A stretch of DNA of 64,000 bases, from contig JAUIMM010000519.1 of the NCBI GenBank assembly GCA_031769625.1, forward strand, positions 4,087,501 to 4,151,500. Direction: 5' to 3'. Of this stretch, positions 1-11,460 are shown piece after piece (the stretch's first letter is position 1; each line of letters starts with the position of its first letter). This DNA is from Taudactylus pleione (Eukaryota > Chordata > Amphibia > Anura > Myobatrachidae). The translations under genes and the position numbers were made by a program. A model generated the notes under the pieces. The model searched no databases. It saw only the letters and a program-made list of their open reading frames with translations, and was not told the DNA's origin.

Positions 1-780
1 CTAATATACAGTCCTTATTGAAAAGCACTAACAGAAATAATCAATAAATGTTGATCTAGTGTAAGGGTATTGCTAGCCAATGAATGTAATTTGTATTTAG
101 GTGGAAACATCACATCTATCAGATAATATCCCAGAAAAAAACGCAAACCTTTCTCAAATATATTTTGTATGTAATGTCAAATACATAATTGTGATGGAAG
201 ACACTCATCCAATGAAGCAATTGTCTCTTTGATTGGTACTTTAACTGACCATCGGCAGTGCACATGCGTATAATGGTACTAATAGCACAATGTCACATTT
301 CCTTTTCAGTTTTTTGCTATAATTCTGGCACTGAAACTAAACATTGAGAGCAACTGCTGCTGGTACTTTTCCAACATCAGGTGCAACAAAACAACTGTGA
401 TTGGATTTGGTGAAGCCATTTAAAATTTACTGCTACAGTCTTTTGAGACAATAGTGTGAAACAATAAAAATCGTGACTTAGCCAAATCTGTTTAGCATTC
501 AACACTGCAAATGTACATTTTCTTCAGTATCAAGAGTTTTATTCAAATGAAAAGAGAAGAAGATTAATTCTGCATTGGTTGTCTGAGCGGTCTTCCTCTC
601 CACGTTCTCTTTGTGTGTATATGTATTTGTGTAAATAATCACTTTTTGTAAAACACCTACAGTGTGGACAATTTTATTCAACTTTCTCTGACGCTTGAGA
701 GGATATTTAGTAAAGTATCTTTGGCTTTTTTTTCTGTTCGGTTTACTAAGGGCCAAACCGCACATTAAACTACAGTGGCT
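1..780. other. AT-rich spacer, nothing recognised
   Basis: No coding region with family features, no terminal inverted repeats and no tandem array were seen here. The longest open frame, on the minus strand at 499-765, is low complexity and rich in Lys and Thr, and resembles no family I know. Confidence 0.5.
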
Positions 781-1710
781 GTACTAAAATATGCAAGAGC
801 CGCAGGAAGCGTCTTAGGTAATAAGACGCCCACTGCCGGCTACTCTGATCCATTTTCATGTAACCCCTGGCTGTTAACAAGAGCCGTAACTAGGGCTCTG
901 AGCGCACGGTGTTGGCCCTGCCCCTTTTGTGCATGACGCCATGATGTCGTGCATAAGGGGGCATGGCCGCCGGCATCTGAAACTACAGCAGTGCCCGAGC
1001 GTCTTCAAGATGCTCCGGGCAGCTGTAATTATGGCAGGGTGTCTGTCTGTAGCATCTTCGGGACGCTAGAGGCAGCACTGCCGCAGCGATGCTGGCTGCG
1101 GGGCGCTGTTCCAGGCACCTTGCAGTCAGAAGCAGGGGCCGTGGGGTGGTGACTGTGCCGCCCACAGAGCCCTGCACTCTGTGCGGCCACACCGGCCGCA
1201 CACCTCTAGTTTTGGCCCTGCTATTAATACATCTGCTGAATCCACACACTCCTGCTGAGCACAAATAGAGCAACTCACATCCTACCAATAGGCCTAGCCT
1301 GGATACTGTAGGGGGCGTGGCCTAATAGTTGAGGCGTGGCTGTGCACCCTACAAAAAAAAAAGAAAAAACAGCCCTGCTCCCCTAAGCCAGGGGCAAATC
1401 CAGAGAGGCGATCAGTGCTGATGCTCCCCCCCCCCCCCCGTACATCATGCAGGCAAAGGAGACAGGGAGAGCATCCTGCCTGGCCCACCACAGCCCTGCA
1501 CACAGCAACATGTGCTGGGCTGGGGAAAGAGGCTGCTGCCACTGACAAGTATGAAGGGAGTGGGGGACAGCGGACCGCCCCCCCACCCAGGCTCCTCGAA
1601 CAAGCCCGCGCTCAGGTAATTAGTACCCACCCACTCCCCCTTCCCCCTCTGGGCGCCCTTGGCAATAGGTCTGCCATACATTACAGCTCACCTTTGGACT
1701 TTTAAAGCAC
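781..1710. repeat. GC-rich dispersed repeat block, unclassified
   Basis: Base composition jumps relative to the flanks. The block holds a CpG-containing stretch and a poly-C run near 1426-1439. A portion around 1486-1540 (ACCACAGCCCTGCACACAGC) resembles 43983-44060 later in the window, so at least this part is a dispersed repeat. No clear terminal repeats or target duplication were found. Several short frames on both strands are by-products of the GC content. Confidence 0.4.
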
Positions 1711-2502
1711 AGGTACAGGTTCCTTGATAAACCTAGTGATGTGCTTCTTTTATGCCCCTTCAAAAGTTACTGTGGTTTTTGTTACTTGCTACAGTATGTA
1801 CTGCACAGTGTGGCTTTACCACCAGATAGGCCTACTGATATACCAGTAGACCACAAGGAAGCAGGCGGCTTATCACCAGCAGGTGATTTGGATAATACAC
1901 AAGGGAGAGTAAGACAATCATTGAACCATACTTCTCATGTAAGTGATCATCAAAATACTTTTCACTTCTTACTAATGATGTAAAGAAAAAACAATATTTG
2001 GTTTAATCTCAGATAAAGTTATTGTTCCTTCATTGTTTTTTGTTTTTTTTTCAGCATAAAGTGTCCTCTTGAATCTTTGCCGATCGCGCTGCAAAAGTGC
2101 GCATGCATCGCGCCATGCAATTAGCCATGGCCGCATGTGCCAAGCTATGCCATGCTGCGTGCTGCGTTCGCACCAGGCAATCCTATGGAGTCGTGGGGGG
2201 GAATGCACTGCGTGTACCCGTTCATGGTTGCGCGATTTGTGCCATGTGTGGCGCGATATGCCGCAAAAGCGGCAAAGATGTAAGAGGATACACCTGTATC
2301 TTACTTTGAATGTCCCTACTTTAACCACAGTCTCCGCCACCTCTGGAGAGGGCACTTTGTCTTGGAGTAGTATATGTCACAAATGTTTATTTCCAGTGGA
2401 AGAGGTAAAAGAGGGAAGCATGCTAATAACTTTAAGGTGTAACTGAGAAATAGCAGTTATATCATTCTCACTGTTTTCCTCTGTTAATTCCTGTAAGACC
2501 CA

Positions 2503-3241
2503 GGGGCCTATTCATGAAACCTAAACTTTCTCTGGAAGTAATTAGGTTTAGAACTCGCATGGAGTTCTACCTACTTACCGGAGGAATTCATCATTCCTCC
2601 TCTCCATAACTATCTATTCCGAAAAGCTGTCATTTTGCGATGACAGCTTTTCAGGAAATAGATAGTTATCCCTGTCTACACTAACTTACCGCAGCTGTTA
2701 ACCCAACGCATTAGCAGCACTGCCTACACCTGCGGTAAGTTTGTGTCCCCCCCCCTCCGCTCACCTCCCCCTGTTCAGCACTTACCTGCCCGCGCAGCAG
2801 CCTCCGGCTCCGTCTGCTATGCTGTCACGTGTTCTCCCAGCAGAACTCAGAAGTTTAGGAAAAAAAAATAAAAACTTTTTTTTTTTCTAAACTTTATTGT
2901 GTTCTGCTGAGAACACGTGACAGCATAACAGACGGAGCCAGAGGAGAGTCCAGAGTGACGGAGGAAGACGCCGGGGGACCTGCCCAGCTGGAAGCACCTC
3001 ACAGTGGCGTATGGTAACACCATCAAATTCCGAAAATACATAATTTTCGGAATTTGATGAATAACCTAATTTCCCTATCCCCATACTAATACTAATGTAT
3101 GGGGAATGTGGAAATTAACGCAGGGAGACTTAGCAAGGAGATATCAGTAAACTCCTGTGCTAAGTGTGTTCTACTAAAATAATGTTAATTAAGGAAAATG
3201 TCCTTAAAAACTTTATTTTAGTGTTGATGAATAGGCTCCCC
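2503..3241. mobile_element. MITE-like element with GGGGCCTATTCAT ends
   Basis: The left end reads GGGGCCTATTCATGAA and the right end, reverse complemented, reads GGGGAGCCTATTCAT, giving imperfect terminal inverted repeats over a 739-bp element. Internally there are nested inverted repeats: a short hairpin around 2625-2655, and a long one at about 2805-2940 in which a CACGTG-containing arm is repeated inverted around A/T homopolymers. There is no coding capacity. The superfamily is unassigned because the target duplication is unclear. Confidence 0.6.
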
Positions 3242-4376
3242 ATTCAATTGTAATAAATGTGGATCTCTTCTCCCAAGGGCATTGGTAAAACATTGTGGGC
3301 ATTTGTTTGAAAGTAAAAATATCTTAACCTCCTTTGTAAGCGGGCATTAGTTGATCCATCTGATTATCTTCGCTATGCAAAATGTCCCTTTATGCATCTG
3401 AAATAATGAACAGCAGCTGTCATATCAATAGCAGGGTTCTGTGGTGGGAGAGAAGTGGCCTCATACTGAACATGGTGACTCGTTTGACTTTCATCAGCAG
3501 CAGCTGGGGCACAGCCAATGTTGACAACATGAGGGTAAAGATGGAGTCTTCATCTCCCTCTGTAGGTGCGGCTACAGACTCAACATTTATGCAGCATGTT
3601 GCTATGATATTCTTGTAAATGTAGACATGTGTAAGGATTTTATTTTAGTCATATGTTGCTGTCATTGCATTACTATTATTGTATTTTATTTTCAGAGATA
3701 GATAGACTCATCCTCATCCTCATTTGTGGATGGATATGTGGGTATGTTTGAGTTGCCAGAAGTTCTCTGCAAGGAGAATCCATTGATGGTGGTCACCCGT
3801 ATGCGACTTTATGCAAATGCCCCTACAAAGCCCTTCCCTGGTGTACATCCATGTGTATGAATGTGCAAGGACTGAGGCGCCCACTGTCAGTGTCTGCAGA
3901 GGCTGCAATACCACTTGTGCATCTTTAAACCCTACCATTGGTCACAGCATCCAAGCTTGTGCCAGTCCTATGGCAAGTGCAGGTATTTCATCTGAAAACG
4001 GCCTCCTAAGTGAGCAGCTCAGGTTCCGTGTATGCAGATATTCCCATAATACACCCATAAGATGGACATCTCCGTGCGTCTGTTTAGCCACCTTTCAATT
4101 ACCACCCAAAACAGGCAGAAATTTCCAAGAAATTTTTGATGGCACTTGTCTCAGTCGCAGCTGCGCCTCCGTGTGTACACAAGTGCCGTAAGAGTATTAA
4201 GGGATTTTCGCGCATGCACAGTAGCAAAACATCACTGAACTATGTGAACACTGGCAAAGGGTGGGGCTCTGAATAAGAGTCATAATGAGCTGCCAGTCTA
4301 TCATAGTCATGCACACCAGGGCCTACTAAACTCTTCACTGGCAGGATGCGCCTCAGCTCTTCATAGGAGAGGTATA
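3242..4376. other. Spacer without recognisable gene
   Basis: Mixed-composition sequence. Open frames of up to 126 codons (for example 3811-4191 on the plus strand) contain no recognisable domain, and I see no splice-flanked conserved exon. No repeats were identified with confidence. Confidence 0.4.
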
Positions 4377-4384
4377 CCACAAGC

Positions 4385-4766
4385 CAGGCTTGGCGACAAT
4401 CTAGCTGCCTCTTCCGGGAAAGTCAACTAGCTCAGCACAGCTAGGGGGGGGGGGGGCGTGACATGATTTTGAGGGCGGAGCGGAGAGCGTGAGTACGCGA
4501 TTGCATCATCACAGCCTCGCCACCGGTACACATTGCTGAGATTACCGACTTTGTTTTGCCGGAGGAGGGGCCATGATGACACGATTCAGCACAAATCGCG
4601 TCATCAGCTGAAAAGGTTATGAAAGGTGGAAGCTACCAATAGGGGTTGCAGGGGTGTGCGGGCGGGCCGGCTCTGGCCGGTAGACTTTCCCACTCATCCG
4701 AGAGGTCGGGAGCGACACCCGATTTTCGAAAGGCTCCCGTCCATTTCGGGAAAGTAGGCAAGTATG
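4385..4766. mobile_element. Non-autonomous hAT MITE (CATACTTGCC-type ends)
   Basis: The element is flanked by a perfect 8-bp direct repeat, CCACAAGC, at 4377-4384 and 4767-4774. That length is typical of hAT insertions. The right end reads GGCAAGTATG and the left end is a mutated version of its complement (CAGGCTTGGCGACAATCTAG). The interior contains a CG-rich inverted region with 'GCGATT...CATCA' and 'CACGATT...CATCA' motifs, which also occurs in the related copy at 27662-28027. It is 382 bp with no open reading frame of note and must move in trans. Confidence 0.85.
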
Positions 4767-4892
4767 CCACAAGCTGGTGAGGGCCACCACCTATCGCTGC
4801 AGCAGGAAAATCGCCAGCCATTTCTCCATGCTTCCTCATATCAAAGTAATGCCTTTTGCAGACATAATTCCACAATTGATGTTTGTGGCTTA

Positions 4893-5091
4893 GGAGTCTA
4901 TTTACTAAGCAGTGTTAGGAGACAGAGTGAAAAGTGATAAGTAAGTGATAAGGTGCCAGCCAATCAGCTCCCAACTGTCATTTTTCAAACACAGCCTGTG
5001 AGATGACAGTTGGGAGCTGATTGGCTGGCACCTTATTACTTACTTATCACTTTTCACTCTGTCTCCTAACACTGCTTAGTAAATAGACCCC
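4893..5091. mobile_element. Palindromic MITE with TTA target duplication
   Basis: This 199-bp element has nearly perfect terminal inverted repeats of about 90 bp (GGAGTCTATTTACTAAGC against GGGGTCTATTTACTAAGC). The loop contains TTTTTCAAACACAGCCTG. It is flanked by TTA at 4890-4892 and 5092-5094, a 3-bp duplication as produced by PIF/Harbinger transposases. The same loop sequence occurs in the MITEs at 31910 and 39854, so they form one extended family. The superfamily assignment is inferred from duplication length only. Confidence 0.8.
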
Positions 5092-5094
5092 TTA

Positions 5095-7040
5095 GTTTTA
5101 AAAATAGGCTTCACTGATTGCTAAATAGACAGTTAGTTCTATTGAGCTGCATTTCACGGCACACATTACATTTTGGCACTATTGCTTTTTGTTAGAGAAA
5201 TAAGCTACACTTTTTTTAAATTAAAAAAATATAAAAGCATGATGCATCCTGCCCCAAGTGCTTTACGCAAATGCCATGTACATGTTTTTTTATTTTTTTA
5301 TTTTAGATTTCCTTTGTTTGTTTTTTGTTTTGCTGTTTAATGCCCCATTTTAGTAAGATTTGAGCTAAGTTAAAACATGTTACAGTAGCACATCCTTTAG
5401 ATGTAATGACATTGTGTCTCTCACTCTTATTGAACCCAGGACTTTTTCCTCCCTCCTATATGGGAACTGCTGCGACAATGTTAAATGCATAGTGTTCTAA
5501 AGTAAACGCTCTGCCGGAGCCATTTAACAGCAAAGAATGACTTGCAATGGTCTCCACCCATTACACAAGGACCAATGGCTGTCAGTGACAGCAAATAGGT
5601 CATAACTGCATTAGCGTGCATAGTATAGGTGGGAGTAGGAAAAGGTTGGGTTTTAGAAAATGATTAAAGATTTGAAGGCTGTGAGCGAATCTTTTTTAGT
5701 GTGGTTAGGCGTTCCATAAGAGAGTAGCCGCAGACTGCCTGGCCAACATGTGGCTCTCCAGCTGTTGTGAACTACAAGTCCCAGCAGCATGCTTTACCAG
5801 CTGATTGGCAGGAGGGTATGCTTGGTATGCAAATGGAAAGCCACAGGTTGGTCAGGCCATTCTTAGAATAAAGAGGTGTTTACCAGAGACGAGGTTACCT
5901 GGCTGCCCGTATTGTCCTCAACTAATACTTTTTTTGCCCTTGTCCTAAATCACCAGGATTAAGGAGCCACAAGTCTAAGATTCCATTAAATCTCATTAAG
6001 GACGCCATTTGGTACACATGACCAATATGGAAATTAGTATATTTTTTCGCCCTAAAACTCTAAATGGGGATCTAAGTGCTTTGTAAATGACCTCTAACAG
6101 TCTGAAGAGTTTAGCTGCATTACCTGATTTAACTTTTTATGTTTTTAAGTTCCTGCTTAGTTATCCCTCAATCACCTTTATAATTTACCATATGCAAGAC
6201 CTCCTTTCTTGGCACAGCACCTTTCTCAGGAAGAGGCAAAGACGAGATCTTTCCTTCAGTTTGGCAGGAGGCCCAGACATTACAGAATGCCGGAGAAGCA
6301 GCCACCATACTTTTCCTTCTCGCTCTTTGGAGTGATAATGTATTAAATATAATATTCTCTCTTCAGGTAATACTGCAGGGCACCTACTGGGCATGGACTT
6401 GGCTTGGGATCTGGAACTATGTACAATATTACCTAATGATGCTTTATAAATACATGTATTTTATACTGTAAAAATGTCTTAATACGACTCTTTTCCGTAA
6501 ATGCAAAAGTGCAACAATGTAATGTAAATTCTTCATGCTTACTTTGTGTTAATATGTATTTAAGCACATAGAACATGGGCCAGGATGGTGATGTCTGCAG
6601 AGGTGCAAAGGCTTTCAACTGATTGATAACAGGTTGGGTGAATCTGGGGAGTTTTTTGACTGAATATTTATAAGATGTATGACTGATAATAAATAATACT
6701 GTACTAATATTCTATTCTAATATAATAATAACAATGTTGTGTATGCCTGTTTGTTCCAAGTTGCGCAAAAACTACTGAACCGATTTTCATAAAAACTGCA
6801 TCATTTTGTAGCGGAACCTCCTAGAAGTAACCTGCACTTTTTTTCACCTCGAGCCATCAAGGTAAAGCTGAGCAATAACAAAAACAAAATGTATTGACCT
6901 CATCAGTGCAAGAGATAGGTGTGGCACCATGCGTGGCCGGTAAGGGATGGGGGGGAGATATGCTTTGTGCCCATGTTCACTTGAATAGTATACACAACAT
7001 AGCAGTCAGGGTACATGGCACACAGTGACATTGCTGGTAA
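5095..7040. other. AT-rich spacer with repeat fragments
   Basis: No gene was recognised. Around 5745-5800 there is a fragment with GAACTACAAGTCCCAGCA, a motif that recurs in interspersed repeats elsewhere in the window (for example 9236 and 13083). From about 6711 a TC-starting AT-rich stretch leads into the motif ACTACTGAACCGATTTTCAT (6771-6790). This looks like a one-ended transposon fragment. Confidence 0.4.
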
Positions 7041-7258
7041 GCTGGCCACACATCTAAAGATTATCTGTCCAACCAGCCAACTGACCAACCGTCCAACTTG
7101 TCTGTCCAACTAAAACGCTTCCCCACACATCTAACCAACTTTTCATCCAACCAGGCAACCTGCCAACTTTTTCAACAGACCAGCCAACTTCTGTCCAACT
7201 TGTGATGTCACAGAAGTAGGCGGAGAGTGCCTGCCTACTTCTGCATGTTTTGAATAAG
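7041..7258. mobile_element. MITE fragment rich in CCAAC repeats
   Basis: The stretch repeats the words CCAAC and CAACTT and ends with a small inverted repeat around GTAGGCGGAGAGTGCCTGCC. Related blocks with GTAGGCGGACAC..GTCCGCCTAC occur at 14986-15075 and 28588-28840, so this is a member of a dispersed MITE family. No target duplication was found. Confidence 0.5.
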
Positions 7259-7280
7259 TATATTGAACACACACACAAAT

Positions 7281-7345
7281 ATGTATATATATATATATAT
7301 ATATATACATACATACATACACACACACATATGTCTGTGCGTGTT

Positions 7346-7382
<37 letters not shown>
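7281..7382. repeat. TA/CATA/CA microsatellites
   Basis: A (TA)n run near 7283-7305 is followed by CATA and CA repeats and a second (TA)n run at about 7351-7380. These abut the MER2-like element. The MYVYIYIY-type frames seen here are translations of the repeat and are not genes. Confidence 0.9.
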
Positions 7383-7383
<1 letters not shown>

Positions 7384-7386
<3 letters not shown>

Positions 7387-7823
7387 GTTGAGTCTCCCAT
7401 ATCCAAATATTCCGAAATACGGAATATTCCGAATTACGGAATAATTTTGGCATGACTGAGATAATAAAACCTTTGATTTTTGATGGCTCAATGTACACAA
7501 ACTTTGTCTAAGGCACAAATTATTAAAAATATGGTATAAAATTAACTTCAGGCTGTGTGTATAGGGTGTAAATGAAACATAAATTTATTTCATGTATGTA
7601 CATAAACTTTGCTTGAGCACAAAATTATTGAAAATATTGTATAAAATGAGCTGCAGGCTATGTGTATAAGGTGCATATAACACATATATGCATTCTGTGT
7701 GTATATTGGGGTCCCATTCCCAAGATATTTCATTATGATATGCAATTATTCCAAAATACGGAATATTCTGTTATCCAAAATACCCCTGGTCCCAAGCATT
7801 TTGGATATGGGAGACTCAACCTG
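7384..7823. mobile_element. MER2-like (Tigger/pogo) non-autonomous DNA transposon
   Basis: This 440-bp element has terminal inverted repeats CAGGTTGAGTCTCCCATATC and its complement at 7803-7823. The interior carries features that I recall from mammalian MER2, a Tigger-derived MITE: CCCAAGCATTTTGGAT near the end, 'TTGTACA..AAACTTTG', 'AAATTATTGAAAATATTGTA' and 'GTGTATAAGGTGCATAT'. There are two tandem-like halves of the internal block (7490-7570 and 7600-7680). It has no coding capacity. Flanks are TA-rich as expected for TA-targeting pogo elements, but the left TA is not exact. The match to MER2 is from memory. Confidence 0.75.
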
Positions 7824-7828
7824 TATAT

Positions 7829-8005
7829 AGATGGTGGAAACAGGATGGCACTCCATAGACTGATGAAATTATAATTTAAAAGCAGTCCTTTAATGACGTT
7901 TCGGGGTTTCCCCCTTCCTCAGGGAAACCCCGAAACGTCATTAAAGGACTGCTTTTAAATTATTATTTCGTCAGTCTATGGAGTGCCATCCTGTTTCCAC
8001 CATCT
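7829..8005. mobile_element. Near-perfect 177-bp hairpin element
   Basis: The two arms (7829-7915 and 7920-8005) are almost perfectly complementary. The centre reads, on the minus strand, CTGAGGAAGGGGG followed by AAACCCCGAAACGTC. The same layout (TGA box, short G/C stem, GAAACGT box, long A/T-rich arm) recurs in the hairpin at 15278-15479. There is no protein-coding capacity. It may be a MITE or a retroelement-derived hairpin; see the hammerhead-like core finding. Confidence 0.8.
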
Positions 8006-8116
8006 ACATGGAGATAGCATCTTGCACCCCTGGAGAGCCACCCTAGCAAGTATTTCTTTTTCATCCCTTTCATGAGAGTGCCGGGTTTTCTGGTTTCTGT
8101 ATATATATATATATAT

Positions 8117-10121
8117 TAGGGGTGTGCACCGGACACTTTTCGTGTTTTGTGTTTTGGTTTTGGATCTGGATCTTTCTTCGTGTTTTGGATCTGGATTGGT
8201 TTTGCCAAAACCACCCTTCCGTGTTTTGGGTTCTGGGTTTTGTGTTTTGGATCTGGATTTTTTCTTAAAAAATAAAAAAAACCCGCTAAAATCACATAAA
8301 TGGGCCTTTTTTTGTTCCTACGCTATTAATAACCCCAATAACATTAATTTCCACTCATTTCCACTCTATTCTGAACACCTCACACCTCACAATATTGTTT
8401 TTAGGCCAAAAGGTTGTACCGAGGAAGCTGGATGACTATGCTAAGCGACACAAGGGGGCGGCACAAACACGTGGCCCATCTAGGAGTGGCACTGCAGTGG
8501 CAGACAGGAAGCCAATCAGCGTTATGGTGCCCATTTGCATGTAGCACGAACCCGGGAGATCCGTGCTACATGCATCTGTGTGATTGGCACAGAGCAATGA
8601 CAGGTCCGTGAGACCCGTCTGTGCTGCTGTGGTAAAAAAAAAAAAAAAAACCTGTGTAAAAAAAGAAAAAAATGGCGTGCACCCCCCCAAAAAAGAGCAA
8701 CCAGCCCCGGGCATTAGTAACCCAGTGCTGGGTGTGCTTAAATACAGGGGACAAACGACGTAGGGGTCCCCTGTACTTAAGCACAACCAGCACCGGGCTA
8801 GTCAGAACCAGCGCTGGTTGCCAAAATACGGGGGACAAACGACGTAGGGGTCCCCTGTATTCTGCGCAACCAGCTCTGGGCTCTGATCCGGTCCTGGTTC
8901 TGGAAATATAGGGGACAAAAAATGAGTAGGGTTCCCCTGTATGTTCCAGAACCAGCACTGGACTTTTTCTAGCGGGGGGCTGATGCCACAGCCAGGGGAG
9001 CCCTTTCACCGGGCCCCCCAGCCGCAGCATCAACCCTGACCGCTAGTCAGCCCAGGCCGGGGATCCCTGGAGAGCTGGGGACCCCCCCAATAAAGGGGTC
9101 ACCCTCTCCAGGGCACCCCAGGCCCAGGCTGATAGCCCGGGGCTATCCCCGCCACCCCTGGTGGCGGTGGGTGGCGGGTTGATTGTGTGGTGTGGTGTAA
9201 ATAAAGAATATCAAACATTGTCTTTACAAGTAGAACTGCAAGTCCCAGCTAGCCTGCCCCGCATGCTGGTACTTGGAGAACCACAAGTACCAGCATGCAG
9301 GGCATTAAGGGCCCACTAGTACCTGTAGTTCACCTGTAAAAAAAATGTTTAAAAAAACACAGGACACACACACCGTGACAGTATAAGTTTATTAAACATA
9401 CATACACACACACACATGTACACATACTCACCTATGTAACCTGTAGCATCGGTCCACTTGTCCGGTAAAGTATCCCTAGGGGACCTGTGAAAAAAAACAT
9501 ACTCACCCTCTCCAATGCGAGGTTCTGTCCTCTTCGTTCCAAAGTAGGCATCCCCGGACTTGGCAAAAAAAAAAAAACGAAAACGCGATCCACGAACTTA
9601 GTACCGTTCTATAGAACGGTACTTCCCGAATGAGAGCTTAGCGGCGGGGTATCACCATGGAAACCCCGCTGCTAAGCGTTCATTGGCTGAGAGAGGTCAT
9701 CTCCCGTCTCTCAGCCAATGAACGGCTCCCTCCATTGTAGTCAATGGTGGGAACCGCAGGGTAAACTTTAATAACCTTGCGGCTCCCAGCATTGACTACA
9801 ATGGAGGGAGCCGTTCATTGGCTGAGAGAGACGGGAGATGGCCTCTCTCAGCCAATGAACGCTTAGCAGCGGGGTTTCCATGGTGATACCCCGCCGCTAA
9901 GCTCTCATTCGGGAAGTACCGTTCTATAGAACGGTACTAAGTTCGTGGATCGCGTTTTCGTTTTTTTTTTTTTGCCAAGTCCGGGGATGCCTACTTTGGA
10001 ACGAAGAGGACAGAACCTCGCATAGGAGATGGTGAGTATGTTTTTTTTCACAGGTCCCCTATGGATACTTTACCGGACAAGTGGACCGATGCTACAGGGT
10101 TACATAGGTGAGTATGTGTAC

Positions 10122-10153
<32 letters not shown>

Positions 10154-11390
10154 TTAATAAACTTATACTGTCACGGTGTGTGTGTCCTGTGTTTTTTTTA
10201 AACATTTTTTTACAGGTGAACTACAGGTACTAGTGGGCCCTTAATGCCCTGCATGCTGGTACTTGTGGTTCTCCAAGTACCAGCATGCGGGGCAGGCTTG
10301 CTGGGACTTGCAGTTCTACTTGTAAAGACAATGTTTGATATTCTTTATTTACACCACACCACACAATCAACCCGCCACCCACCGCCACCAGGGGTGGCGG
10401 GGATAGCCCCGGGCTATCAGCCTGGGCCTGGGGTGCCCTGGAGAGGGTGACCCCTTTATTGGGGGGGTCCCCAGCTCTCCAGGGATCCCCGGCCTGGGCT
10501 GACTAGCGGTCAGGGCTGATGCTGCGGCTGGGGGGCCCGGTGAAAGGGCTCCCCTGGCTGTGGCATCAGCCCCCCGCTAGAAAAATTCCAGTGCTGGTTC
10601 TGGAACATACAGGGGAACCCTACTCATTTTTTTCCCCTGTATTTCCAGAACCAGGACCGGATCAGAGCCCAGAGCTGGTTGCGCAGAATACGGGGGACCC
10701 CTACGTCGTTTGTCCCCCGTATTTTGGCAACCAGCTCTGGTTCTGACTAGCCCGGTGCTGGTTGTGTTTAAGTACAGGGGACCCCTATGTCGTTTGTCCC
10801 CTGTATTTAAGCACACCCAGCACTGGGTCACTAATGCCCGGGGCTGGTTGCTCTTTTTTTGGGGGGGAGGACGCCATTTTTTTCTCTTTTTACACAGGTT
10901 TTTTTTTTTTTATTTACCACAGCAGCACAGACGGGTCTCACGGACCCGTTAGTGCTCTGTGTCAATGACACAGATGCAAGTAGCACGGATCTCCTGGTCC
11001 GTGCGTGCATCTGTGTCATTGAAATACACAGCAGCACAGACGGGTCTCACTGACCCATCTGTGCTCTGTGTCACTGTCAATCACACAGATGCATGTAGCA
11101 CGGATCTCACGAGTCCGTGCTACATGCAAATGAGCACCATAATGCTGATTGGCTGAGAGCCGTGACAGACGGCTCTGTCAGCCAATCAGCACTTTGCCCA
11201 TTAAAGGCAAAGGCATTTTTTTTTAAATGGCCGCTCGAGGCAAAACCTCGAGATCCGACAGCAGATCTCGAGGTTTTGCCTCGGGAGAGGGATCCGGGGC
11301 AGACAGGGAGATCCGAGCTTGGGCTCGGATCGCCCCGGATCCCCGAAGTTCGGGTGGGTTCGGTTCTCAGGGAACCGAACCCGCTCATCC

Positions 11391-11393
<3 letters not shown>
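8117..11393. mobile_element. hAT-end carrier element with giant foldback core
   Basis: A 3277-bp non-autonomous element with ends TAGGGGTG (8117) and CATCCCTA (to 11393). It is flanked by ATATATAT at 8109-8116 and 11394-11401, an 8-bp duplication, although it sits in a TA microsatellite and so is weaker proof. The first 395 bp are closely similar to the left end of the autonomous hAT element at 22025-22425. The right 100 bp share the GGGTTCGG..CCGAACCCGCTCA hairpin with 27100-27134. The transposase gene is absent; its place is taken by the palindrome at 8511-11153. A transposase such as the one at 22660-25773 could have moved it; this is inferred from the shared ends. Confidence 0.8.
8511..11153. 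repeat. Giant inverted repeat (foldback), arms about 1.25-1.38 kb
   Basis: The sequence from 8511 (CCAATCAGCGTTATGGTGCC) read rightwards is repeated in reverse complement ending near 11153 (TAATGCTGATTGG). The centre lies near 9765. The arms correspond base by base over long stretches: for example 9595-9625 with 9916-9946 around GTACCGTTCTATAGAACGGT, and 9060-9190 with 10370-10500. Each arm holds smaller palindromes. These include the units with ACAAACGACGTAGGGGTCCC (8750-8860) and two nested hairpins built on CATTGGCTGAGAGA. The right arm is longer because a CAGCACAGACGGGTCTCAC unit is duplicated (10923 and 11034). No protein family is encoded. Confidence 0.9.
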
Positions 11394-11440
<47 letters not shown>

Positions 11441-11460
11441 TAAAATATATATATGTGTTA
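11394..11460. repeat. (TA)n/(CA)n microsatellite
   Basis: A run of AT dinucleotides at 11394-11427 followed by CACACACA and further AT repeats. It is the target into which the foldback carrier inserted. Confidence 0.9.

Noticed and set aside
8436..9033. Frames of 116-155 codons within the foldback arms
   Set aside because: The arms are palindromic and G/C-rich with mirrored frames on the other strand; no known domain, and the copies at 10519-10952 are simply the inverted arm.
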